A stretch of DNA of 64,000 nucleotides from Congeria kusceri (Eukaryota > Mollusca > Bivalvia > Myida > Dreissenidae): positions 76,533,974 through 76,597,973 of the forward strand of contig CM051025.1 of assembly GCA_027627225.1 (NCBI GenBank), read 5' to 3'. The notes under the pieces are model-generated. The model was given only the letters and a program-made list of their open reading frames with translations. It had not been told where the DNA came from and made no database searches. How positions within the stretch are numbered: position 1 is the first letter of the stretch; every line of letters begins with the position of its first letter. Made by a program: the position numbers and the translations under genes. Positions 34,673 to 46,249 of this stretch are shown piece by piece.

Positions 34673-35279
34673 GCGGTGAGTGCGACTTTGTATTTTTCGA
34701 AAAGCTGTGAGGGAGAATTTTAAAAATCGGAGAATGCTATACGACACAAATATGCATATGCTTTAGTCTAGTTACAAAAACTTAGGGAAACTTGCGATAT
34801 TGTATCCTGTAGAACTTTCGAAACATTGACTGTTTCAATGTTGAGAAGAAAAACTTGAACATTTGTGCAAATTTAAAATCTTTTTGGTACATTTGAAACG
34901 GTTTTCGACCTTAAAACATCATTGTTGATAGAATAATCATCATCTGCTACACGCAAATTGGCATCTTAGGTATGGAATTTGGTTAAGTCTGTAGGATTTA
35001 TAGCAATCGATTTTGGGTCTAAAACCATACGGCAAATGTTACTTTTTTATGCCAAATTATGTTGTTGTTGTTGTTGTTGTTTTGTTTCAGGTCAAGTTTT
35101 GGAGATGTCGGCAGTCCCAAAAGAACGATTCACATGTAACCTCTGTGAAAAGTAATTCATCTTTAATTGATATAACTCAACAGTGGAGAATACGTGGACA
35201 ATTTCATTGTGCCAGTATCACAGATCTTGTTTTTATTAACCTGTGTTATATCCCCTTAAAAGATAAATCCAAATAAAGT

Positions 35280-37399
35280 TTGTTCATTACATTGACGTCA
35301 ATAATTAACATTTTTATGTATACATATACTTGTTTTAATTGTTATTTGGAGCATTGGAAATAAAATACACGTACATTTGTTTTGTCAAATTATTTGTTTA
35401 CTTATATTTAGATATTATATTTGCAGGAGGTTGTGATATCAAAACCACTCGTGGGTATGGTTATATTCTTTATTCGTATGTTGTTATATGTAATGATACA
35501 AATGATCCAAATGATCCGTATGATCTAAATGATGGACTGAAACAATTACAATTATTATATATAACATATTACAATGATAATAATAGTAATTTCAATAATT
35601 TATTGTAATACATATTAACTAAAAATACATAAGCAAATCAATTAAAAACAAATCAATTATGTAATAAAATGATATATACACTCACCAGTGACCAACCCCT
35701 ATAGTTTGAATATGAAATAAGTTACTCTATAGGCAAATGGTAAATGCCAGAGACCTTACTACTACAAAGTCAAAAGTAGCGAATGCACTAAGATATAAAA
35801 AATCTATTAAACCTATTGATTATATATAACATCTCACTATAAAAAGCATGGGATGGACATTATTAAAAACAGTTCACAAAGCACTCACTCACACTGACAC
35901 TTCTCACTCTCTAATAGGATTAGTGGTTAGTAAAGTATCAATATGATTAGTAGTGAATACCCTGTTACATATTCATTATACATAGTTCGTTGATGACACT
36001 TTTTACAATTTGACAATAACATTCACGTGAAAAGATCGTACGTACCTGAGAAAGAATGCATTGAAAAAGCAATACCTAATATGTGGAGTTAAATTGGAAA
36101 AACACGCGCACATTTTCAATACCGTAGTTTAATTCAGCAATACATCATCAATAAGTAATACTGTCGTGTGAAACTCGATTGTTATTAATATTTGAACAGT
36201 GAATAACAAATCCATATACAGTGGCAATTAACACAATAAGCGTGTTCTTTTTAACATATAAATACATGTAGTTGCAATAGATAAAGCTTATCAAAAAGAA
36301 TTGTCGTTGGTGCCCTTTGAATAAATCAAATTGAATAAACAATTTTTACATCCGTGAGCATAACTCAACGATTGTAATATTTTACATCTTAAATGTTTTA
36401 AATAAACCGAAAAAAACTTTTTAAACAAAGTAAATCAGATGTTAAATAGTTAAAATGAGCACTAATAATTCTCATTAAAAAGGCATTGCTGAGAAGTTAC
36501 TGGTTTTAATGTAACGTTGTTTCAAACTCACTAAAATCAGTGTTAGTGTCAGAAACATCAAAATGGATTGTATGAATGATTTATGAACTACATCAAGATA
36601 GCAGCTACGGTTTCACCGGCATGACGTGAGTTTGGTCTCTAAAAAGTTCTCAACAAGTGCATAGCTACAGACATGGCAATGATAACTACGTACAATAGTG
36701 TTCACACTTACAATGTCGATTAAGATATGCATTCTATTTGTATATTTCATCTCCAGCTAATCCGTGCTTGTTTTTGTAGCCATAATGAACTCATATTTAT
36801 TGTTTTCTTGTAAAGATCCGATGTTCAAACTTGGCCTGTACAGCTGCCACTTTTTGACACACGGGCGCGTAGCAAGGTTCTTAGTCATTATGTGTCTATT
36901 GCTGTCAATCATAGAAACAGAATGAATGTATTTAAACAAAACAAATTATTCATACATGCAGAAGGATTTCTAAGTCATTAAACGAACTAACGTTTACAAT
37001 TATTGGGGCTGTTTTAAATCCGGAAAAAGTTTGGTGTATTGACCTACCGACAGACACACATATCACCGGGCAAACATTTGCAAAGCAATATACCTCCTGT
37101 ATACTTAGAGTGATAAGTCAAAAAATGTTGATATTCAAGGCATACTTCATTCATTTTCTTATTTCAAAATGTTATTATTCACGATATATTTCGATGAATG
37201 CCATTTCAAAAACACACTGAGGTACACACTGTACAATTTGGATAGATAATGAACAGGTTGTGGTTGAACTATGGTTTTATCAAAAGTTTCTTATGAGCTT
37301 TTAACTTGAAATCAGCACCACGACTAACCCTAACCACAACTTGTGCCTCGCGACCATAACATTTTCAAAAACTGAACATTTAATCTAATACCTTACCGA
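35280..37399. other. Interior of inverted-end unit, non-coding
   Basis: AT-rich, with no recognised gene. The 89-codon frame at 35339-35608 ends in an imperfect GATCCAAAT-type repeat. Nothing resembling a transposase was seen. Confidence 0.4.
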
Positions 37400-37837
37400 A
37401 GGTACCAATTTGTATGTAGCAGTTGATGGAAATTCTTTTAACAATGATGTTTAGAGGTCGAAAACTTGCTTTCTTTGTCAACATTGAAGCAGTCAACGTT
37501 TCAAAAGTTCTACAAAATACAATTTCGTAATTTTCACGAAGTTTTTGTAACTAAAGTAAAGCATATACATATTTGTGTCGAATAGCAGGGTGAACATGGT
37601 CGAAAAATACGTTGATTTTGGTGAAGCTTTTCATCATTTCCGACAAGAAGAATCAGTCCTGCGACGATCGGAAAGAGGAAATCGGGTGCATCGGCGGTTT
37701 AAGTGAACTGTACCTAGACATTGTGAGGTGACTGTAAAATGGGCGCTGTTTACCTTTCCCTTATTTTAGAGTATATACGTGTGGAACATTAAAAAATCAT
37801 TGTTACAAGTACCTATGGATAAAGCAAATTGCTTAAA

Positions 37838-38460
37838 AAGATAAGATGAGATAAGATTTATTTAAAGTCGGCAAGACCGAAACAATTTTAGAAACATGTA
37901 TAAATATTACATTATGCAGAATGACTTAGTAAATGAACTGAAATGCATTTTCAAGTATAATATTTCCACTGTTAAACATTGTTTTTAAGACTTAAATAAA
38001 CAGTAGACCAGCAGCTGTTAAAAACACTGCTTATACAATAAATTGAACAATTTTGTATGTTGACCCAAGCGATGTTAAAACTAGTAAAATATACTCAAAT
38101 CTATGAAGGTACTTAACTTCACTGTTTTGTGAATATCACAAAATGAAGATATCGAGCATACAAAATAAAACACAGTTACAAAGTTTAAGCACTATATGTA
38201 GTTAAGTAGGTGAAATAACTAAATTATAGTATCAGTGCATAAAGACATAAAACATTATAATACACCAAATCTTATATCACTCAGTCACATAATCAAGTAC
38301 ATAAAATGAATCCTAAAAAAACAGCATATTTATTTGGCATCAACTAATTTCAAATATAAATTAATTAAAACTAAATAGAAACACACACGCAAACACTCAG
38401 ATACAGATTTAATTATTAAAAATACTTAACAGATTTATATGGGGTGAAGAAAGCTTTAAA
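37838..38460 (-). mobile_element. LINE 3' UTR and tail fragment (probable)
   Basis: 37838-37858 is an AGATA-type pentamer repeat. Read on the minus strand the order is a small hairpin (TCGG-TCTTG-CCGA), then TTTAAATAAAT, then the repeat. This copies the plan of the LINE tails at 19138 and 53823. No coding part remains. The right limit is uncertain. Confidence 0.45.
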
Positions 38461-39240
38461 GACAGTTTTTTTTATTGAGGGTGCAATTTAAATGAAGAAT
38501 CATTTATTTACTACGAGGAATAATTTTCTACTGCATAGTGAAGAACTTATGCATGGCAAGGAATAATGGCATGACTATCGATATAAACTAATAATCCGCT
38601 ACCACAACATACATGTAGTATTTGAAACATCTAAACATGTTAAATAAATAATAAATAGTGACCTACAAATATTAAAAATCTGTTACCACGACAAAATTTG
38701 CAGCACATACATAACATAAAAGCTACTCGTACGGAAATTAGTGATTAGTTTAATTTCAACTAACTTAGAAATATAGATTACTATATACTGCAGTGGTATG
38801 TCAATAACATTTCATTTGACAATTTGTAACTAGTTTTTTTTTAATTATAACTGAAAAAATATCGGATATATGCACTGCTCCATTTCAGAGTTTTTAAATC
38901 TACGGAAGGCCGTTGGAGTCAAAAATACACTTTACGTTCCGAAGACAAATAACTTTAGACTTTCTAAAAACATTCTACACAACTTAAGAATATAAATGAA
39001 ATATCAATGAAGTATAAATTATGTCTTTTTTAGACGAAATGAATTGTGTTCACCATATTTGTTTTTCAAATTAAGCTATACAGTTGATATATATGCTTTA
39101 GTTATTTCTATTTTCAATTACACAAGTTTAAAGGTTGTATCGTGTGAAATGATCGGTCTCAAATTTCGCTTTTACTGTACAGCAGCAAAACAACTATAAA
39201 ATATGTATTATTTTTTACATCATATTTAATGCATTTTCAG
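38461..39240. other. Non-coding stretch
   Basis: AT-rich, with nothing recognised until the splice-acceptor-like TTTAATGCATTTTCAG ending at 39240. Confidence 0.4.
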
Positions 39241-42190
39241 GTGAATACCTGTCCAAAATGCACTGGTCTCTCAGATAGTCTACCAACTGTACGTATTGGT
39301 CAGAAGGGGTTTGATAGGATTGTCAGTGCCACCAGTTCAAGTGATCGTCAAACGGCGATGCATCCAGGTGCTATCTTACACATCCACTATCGTAAAGATG
39401 TTACGAGGCAAGGCACCAAGGCACAAATCCTTTCAATACGGAAGATCATATTTTAAGATCGGACACGTCTTGTTTCGTTATAAGCGATGGAAGTGACGTA
39501 GTTTCTTTAAAACAAAATGTTCTTCAGTTATCCACAATTGTGATGAAAAGACACAGAAAAGGATAGACTAATGGAAAAGGGCCGATATTATTTTAACAAC
39601 GGCCACGCTATTTAAATGTGACATATACGACATCGTCTTTTCCAAAGACTTCTGTCATTTCCATGTTTCGATGATGAATCCTCATCAAAGAGAATTCTTG
39701 TCCAAAGGTATGCAAGAGTTTTTGAAACTGGTGACTATCAAAACTAACGTAGCCAGCATTGGTCAATGCATCATCCAAACAAGTCATCCAAGAGGTCTTC
39801 TAGCACCACTGCAGTTAGGTCCTTGTATGCAACTTAATCATCACTTCGACTCTTGGTTTTTAATCGACACACTGAACAGCATGGGATTTTGTAGTTCTTA
39901 CACTGGGAGGCCCAAATGTATAAGGCAAATGCTGCATCTGTTGACTCGGCACGAATTCCTTGTCAGTAAGTAGATGCCCCATTCCTACAGTATGTGACTG
40001 CCAAAGTGGACCAAAATATCAGAACTATTGGTGGCAACGAAAAGTTCCATGGTATGGGTATAATTGCAACTTCAACACCAGGCACACGTATCGCTGTGAC
40101 GGTTCTTGGGAAGGATATTTCACTCTTGAAGTTGCTTCACTTAATAAGATTGACATTCAGCACTTTCTTCATCAGAAGGGTACAGCAAATACCAAAAAGT
40201 TGATGTTTCTGAGCCTCTCAGAAATCGGAACATTATATACACAAGAACCTTTTGATACATACATTCTTTTAGTCTGTATGACCACAGAGACAAGACAGAC
40301 CATCTTGGTCTGGATTTATGCAGATGTTTGAAAACAAAAACACCTCTTTCCCTACACAATCAACTATTACATTCGTGCCAATGATCGATATGAGTCCTAT
40401 TTATGTCAATTAATTATATTCTACAATGCTATTCGAGTGTAAACACGCAGAACGCTTTGTAAAAACACCAGTTCTAACATTCGACTAACCGCTGTTTCAG
40501 AAAGCTATTGACATAGTAAATTGTAAGTTTCCTTGGGTGTATAGGTAATTACAGGATCCGGACTGCAGGAGGTTCTAGAGACAGAATACGCCCCAAACAC
40601 TGCGCCACATTATGATGTCTGGGAAAGCTCTTCAGCGTGCGTTACGTGGACATATGCTGGAATGCCTTGAGTATATTTGTTATTGAAAAGGCTAAAGAAA
40701 AAATAAACAATGATCTTTCAGTTGCACCATATCACCCTGATTTTTACCAGCAATTTGACACTTACCATGACCTTCATCAAGACAAGAATTTTAATCTTTT
40801 GCAAAATTGCGAGCTAAACAAACTGACCAGTATATTATACGATCAAGTGCCCAAATATTAACATTCAGTCATGCAAAGGAAGACAACCAAAGACATCATT
40901 GACTCAATTGAAAAAACAGTTCTACCATGGCTGACTTCAGAATATGGTAACAATACTCCAGCAATTGATACGAGCTGAACGAACTGGAAACAAACTGACC
41001 AGTATAATATTATATGATCAAGTGCCCAAATATTAACATTCAGTCATGCAAAGGAAGACAACCAAAGACATCATTGACTCAATTGAAAAAACAGTTCTAC
41101 CATGGCTGACTTCAGAATATGGTAACAATACTCCAGCAATTGATACGAGCTGAACGAACTGGAAACTGCAATTTACATAAAGTTGTTCTGTCGAAAAAGC
41201 TTCCTTTTTTGCAGCATCTGGTCATAACGTGTATTTGAAAAGCGCCTACATTTACGTCTGTGCCTCTTTTCGTGATGGATATCAGATGCGAACGATACTG
41301 GGCAGGCTTGTTAATTGATCTACTCATTGAACAAGTCCTTAGACAAAATCATTCTCCAAGAAAATCGTCAGACCTCGGACAAAAGCCAGTAAATGTGTCC
41401 GAGGTCTAGTTAAAATGACCAGAACACTGGCCCTCATGTCTGGTAAATATTTGGCCAAGTGTCTACTTGTAAGCTTAATGTTTTTGAGTGGCCAGTAAAA
41501 TGGAGTTCGCGCCAGTAAGAGATTACCAGACCTTGTGGTCAGTAATGGATTTGAGACTTTTGAAGACACTGGGAGATCATCAAAATTTAACAGTGGAGGA
41601 GGCTTTACAAACACTGAACGAGCAAAATGGTTTTTGTCTTCACCAATTCAACTGCAAATGAACATTCACAGAGACAATATACCAAAACTGTGAACAACAC
41701 ACAGAAGTAGGAAGGTCTCGATCAACCAAAGATATACATATGACTACACTATTTGAATATCTTAGAGAAAGAAATCCGTTTGATGAAACCGATAAGAAAG
41801 TTAAGAACATCGAGACTGTTTTTTTTGGCGGATTCTGCTGTGAATGTGGATTCGGCAGAATGTTTTGGGGAAACAATTATAAAAGACATGGTTGGAACTG
41901 CAGTTAAAAATGTTTCATTCCAAAGGTGAAGACAAGTTGTTACACCATCACATAAAACAAAGGTGAAGAAATTGACCGGTGACAAGTTCAACATTAACAC
42001 ACAATTACTTTTTTCAAAGATTGACCACAGTGCTGACAGGAATATTGATGATGTGTCAGATATGTTCCACTTCGAGCTCAGCAGTGTAGCCTACCATCAG
42101 TACTGTTTTGACAATTCTGGATTACCTCGAGAAGCTAATAATGCGACCCTTGCAGATGCCTTATGGAAACAGGGTGATTGCAGCCACTGA
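39241..42190 (+). pseudogene. Degraded copy of a multi-copy uncharacterised invertebrate protein family
   Basis: Pieces of one long protein appear in order but in changing phases. 39241-39456 has T-C-P-K-C and H-I-H-Y-R-K-D, a Cys/His-type block, behind an acceptor ending at 39240. 39671-39973 has H-H-F-D-S-W-F-L-I-D and G-F-C-S-S-Y. 39994-40125 has N-I-R-T and F-H-G-M-G-I-I-A. About 40612-40700 has K-A-L-Q-R. 41140-41250 has R-A-E-R-T-G-N then F-A-A-S-G-H. Near 41290 is Y-W-A-G-L, and near 41750 E-R-N-P-F-D. 41963-42190 has E-L-S-S and L-A-D-A-L-W, then a stop. I recall these motifs, in this order, from large uncharacterised proteins in bivalves and corals whose function is unknown to me. 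Multiple frameshifts and stops, an internal 172-bp tandem duplication, and a missing C-terminal part mark it as dead. The family assignment is from memory. Confidence 0.6.
40819..41166 (+). repeat. Recent ~172-bp tandem duplication inside the pseudogene
   Basis: The segment starting CAAACTGACCAGTATA at 40819 restarts at 40991. The copies are almost identical; the second has three extra bases near its start (ATA-ATATTATATG against ATATTATACG). It duplicates the part that includes the R-A-E-R-T-G-N coding block. Confidence 0.92.
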
Positions 42191-43929
42191 GAGACCGAAT
42201 TTGACGACACTGCCTTATAATTGCAGAGATCTATACATGTTTGTTTATTAACGGCGGGTATTTAATACAAAAGTTGCTATAGAATAAAGCAAGCATATTA
42301 CAAAAAAAGCGCAGGTTATGCCTATTTTTAACAGGAATTTCGAAGGCAACATTTTGACTTTGTTATACGTGCCTTGCAAGAACAACTGAAAAATAAAACT
42401 ATTTCATAGAGCAAAGATATTTTCCACAAACTATGTGGAAACTGTTTTCATGTTATATTAGACTTTAAACTATGTTCTTATCAATAGCGACTGTGTATAA
42501 AAAAACGTAAACTTAGTAATATTGCTGCTGAATTTTCAAATCACATTGGTGCCACATTTGATTTTGTTCGATATTTTTACAATTAAATCACCAAAGACTG
42601 TCAAATTTACTATATGATTATGTATTTTTGCACATTATATAATATATGTGTTAATTATGTCCAAATAAATCTTTATTTTGATGTTAACACCAATTTAATC
42701 ATGTGTAAATCAATATTTAGTAGATTTCTGACAAAAACCAAAAAAAACTGTTTTAGTAGGTGGGGTAACCTTACCACAAAATACTTATTTCGGAAGTAGA
42801 AATTGCACATAAATTCTGTTTTACTTAATAAATTTGATTTAAAAGTGTTCTATATTATTGGTGCTGATGTTATGTTATCAAATAAAGAGTAAATGCGTTG
42901 TCAACCATTGTTGTATACTTATTGTGTTAAACTGAATAGATAGCAAGCCATCTTCAATATTTAAATACCTATTTTCACTGGACAATTACAATGATATAAA
43001 CTCAGATTTACACATTGTACGGATATATTGGCATATATGTTACTATTACTTTCTCAAAATTATAATATTTTGGAAGTTTAAAGAGACTTTAGACTATTTG
43101 TACATCAAGAACAAGCAATCGGTGTTATGTCATTCACAAATGATTAATGTTAGAGTATGTATGTGCATTTGATGTCAGACTTTCTTTACATGTTTTAACA
43201 AAAAATTGTTATGGTTGCCAGCAATTCTAATAGCAAGTTTACAGATTCAGCAAGATTAAAATAATTAGTATTATAATATACAAACAATTAGTCTATTTTT
43301 ACAGATTCGGAAAGATCAAAATGATTAGTATTATAATATACGAAAAATTCGTTTCAATACGTTTCACTGTTTGTGTTATTGTATTCCGAAGGTTTAGAAC
43401 CGTAGCATAGTAATACGTGTGGTTTCTTAGGTTTCGAGAGGTACACAATGTAACCATATGTCGTTATTTTACTATTCAGAGTTTTAATCAGCTAATGTAC
43501 TCCATTAATACACTAACGTGTCTGTTGTTTCGTCCTAATAATTCAATACGAGTTTCATAAAACACGCAAGCTATACGGCTGTAGCTTTGTATATCTTTTA
43601 AATCTTCAGTTAACATGCAGAGAGAATAATGTGCTTTTTATATTGGCGTTTCAAGTGATGATTACCCATACACGACACGTTATTTCCAATATATTACTAT
43701 GTCATGAATGGTAATTCCGTTATTTATATACAAAATTGTTTACTTTATTTGAATCTATGACATCTGTTTTTACTTCGTCGATTCGCCAATGAAGAAATAT
43801 GTCCTTTTAATATTTTTCATGTAATTTATGTTCCATAACTTGATTTCGGTTTTCGGGTTCATAAAATCATAATTATTTTAACTGTTTTAGATTATTGTTA
43901 TACATTTCTTTTGTAATTGTTTTATGGTT
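42191..43929. other. Non-coding stretch
   Basis: AT-rich, with no gene recognised. 43480-43600 resembles 46125-46235 in the same orientation (TTCGTCCTAAT, then AGTACGAGTTTC-type landmarks). 43615-43642 matches 47704-47731 exactly in inverted orientation. Confidence 0.4.
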
Positions 43930-45010
43930 TTGAAGGGTAATTAAAATCAAAATATTAAAAGCGATTTTGTTTCTATGCCTTTATATTAGGCATCTGTTTT
44001 GGATGCCTTTCGCATTTCTTCTGGTTTGAAGAACTCTTTGGTCTCTAGTTTTTTACTATCTTCTATTATGTTTGTTCATAAAATCGCTATATTGCATTTC
44101 AATGCATATGCATATTCGTTTCAAATACGTATTACCAAATGATAGAGAATGAACACTGTCACACGTGTATATTTAAACATAAAAAATTTAAACTAAGGCT
44201 GTAGTGCAAAGATTAATATCAGCGACCGACACCGGATTCATTTCAAAAATGAACGTCACTCCTTTAATACATTTTCAAATCAGATATAAACTTGGTAATG
44301 ATGCAAAGATATGTTCAGCTGTTCTATATGTGCAAAACATATTACACTATAAGACTTAAGCCACTTTTTAAATGCATTCAACAAAAAACAATATTTTGTC
44401 TATCTATTCAAATGTGGCATAATCTGCCAAAACAACAATCGAGCATTATCTGTTTTTGTTGTTTAGCATATTGATTTAAGATATATGACAAAGTGAGCTT
44501 TTATTTTATAACGATATTTGGCATTATTGTATAGTGTAATGAACGCAAAATTGACTTTTTCCTGTACGAAATACAAAACATGAACATATATAGCGTATTC
44601 AAATAACTTTAAATCAGTCTGACTGTTGTCAATTTACATGTCTTCGTGGAGTTCGGTTCTTTAAGTTAAGTTACTTTTATTGAGTTTATGTCTAGATTCA
44701 TATATTGTAGGAAGATTAATGTCAACAATATTAGTTAGCTATATCAAAAACTCGTTCATAAGACAAAAATTATTGTGCGCATGACCTGCATTTCCTTATT
44801 TTAGATTAAGGAGTGCAATTAAATTAGACTGACATAATAACGTTCAATTAGTTCTGTGTATGTAATGACATTACTTATATTGATGCGTGTCACTATCATC
44901 ATAGAAATAAACATTAGTAAATAAAAATGATGACTACAGCACAATTTATAATATATTCGTACATATACATTCAATTTAAATGCAATGAGTCAACAGTTGC
45001 AAAAAACCCG
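43930..45010 (+). repeat. Segmental duplication, copy 1 (partner 48310-49690)
   Basis: Colinear with 48310-49690 over about 1.1 kb. Landmarks: TTTTCAAATCAGAT-TAAACTTGGT, AAGACTTAAGCCACTTT, TTAAGATATATG, CAATGAACGCA, ACATA-ATAGCGTA, ACTGTTGTCAATATA and ATTCATAT-CTGTAGGAAGA. Divergence is considerable. No shared open reading frame. Confidence 0.72.
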
Positions 45011-45282
45011 ACTCCTAAACAGTTTAGAATGATGTTTAAAAGTGACCATTTCAATCGACTCATGGTGTACAAGCTGTTTTTGTCTTTAATCCATATAATA
45101 CAATTCTATATTTGATTGGCATAATGGCGGTGTAATTCTTAATTTGCAATAAATCAAAACTTGCATATCAACTACGGTTGACAGAGAAAATGTGCATTTT
45201 CGTGATATGTAATATGCATGCAGATGGAGAGAGGATATAATACCCCGTTTTGATAGCCATTACTGTCTGGCAAACTTTCTTA

Positions 45283-45640
45283 CTGGTGCCTTTCATGTTA
45301 AGGCAGTGTGCGCTTCAATAACAAACGTTGCTTAACATGTTTTCTGATTAATTCACTCACCGTTGTGTCAACAACATATAATTTCAAACAAATGTCACGA
45401 AGAATGCTATGGAGCGTTTGCGTAATTGCTATGTATGACAGATCCATTATGTAGCGTATTGACAGAAATATCATAGTAGACACTTTTTTGGACACGCATG
45501 ATGACATAATGAGCATTTCTATTTCTGTGTCGTTTAACTGGATATTCTACGTGAAAAGATAAGCTAGAATGTTTATGATTTTTGCGCAGGTTATTTGTTT
45601 AGAATTAAAAAAAGACACATCCATGTCTCGGAGTAGTTTT
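45283..45640 (+). repeat. Interspersed duplicated block, copy C
   Basis: Same family as 30950-31320 and 24700-24975. Here the block is followed within ~45 bp by the match to 33420-33720, whereas at copy B those two are separated by ~2.1 kb. Confidence 0.7.
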
Positions 45641-45684
45641 AAAGTTGCCAATTTTACAATAAACACAATACAGAAGGCAAAATT

Positions 45685-46040
45685 AATGAAAGCTATTCAA
45701 TACATGTATTACTAAAGGTTTCATAATATCTTAGTGTAATTAAAATGGAGGTCATAAACACACACGATTTACGACAACTGCAATGTACACATTAATGCTA
45801 TTTAATGAATATTCTCAAATCCATGTGCACAGTATGTTTATACAAGTATTTCGGCTAATTACAGTATTGCACGCGATGTTGACTGTGAAAGCAAAATACG
45901 TATGTAAATGCAATCAGTAAACATGTTCAGTTTTAAATGTAATAGTTCGGTCTTCTTATGTAAGTTCGCTCGTTTATGTTTAGATCTAGATTCATTGCAA
46001 AGGAAATACTTTGAAGAGAGATAAATAGAGAAATTACCAC
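45685..46040 (+). repeat. Duplicated block matching 33420-33720
   Basis: Shares the ATGAAAGCTATTCAATACAT start and the TTTGAAGAGAGATA end with its partner, in the same orientation. Not coding. Confidence 0.65.
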
Positions 46041-46249
46041 GTGCATGCCATACGTGCATTAATGTGTCACGAGTGATGCATTTGTGGGTGCAATATGGAA
46101 ACATATAATAAGTTCTTTTAATATTCGGAGTTTTAATACATAATTACTCCATGATCACATTTCCTTTTCAGATATTTCGTCCTAATGATCAAGTACGAGT
46201 TTCAGAAATAAAGCAAGCAGCACGGTTTTCGCTCTGAAGCCACAGTCCA

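Larger units (their letters stand above)
33798..37800. mobile_element. ~4-kb unit with long inverted ends (~0.4-0.5 kb), possible DNA transposon
   Basis: 33798-34037 plus about 34727-34975 matches the reverse complement of about 37400-37800. The outer end reads TTTTTTAATGTTCCA, then AATAAGGGAAAGGT, then CGCCCATTTTACAGTCACCT. In the left arm the match is interrupted by ~690 bp (34038-34726) holding its own palindrome, while the right arm is continuous. The interior (34976-37399) is AT-rich with no clear transposase. It is either a TIR transposon with a nested insertion or a local inverted duplication. No certain target-site duplication is seen; a microsatellite abuts the left end. Confidence 0.6.

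Noticed and set aside
35339..35608. 89-codon ORF
   Set aside because: Its second half is an imperfect GATCCAAAT-type repeat and the rest is low-complexity AT-rich; no known motif.
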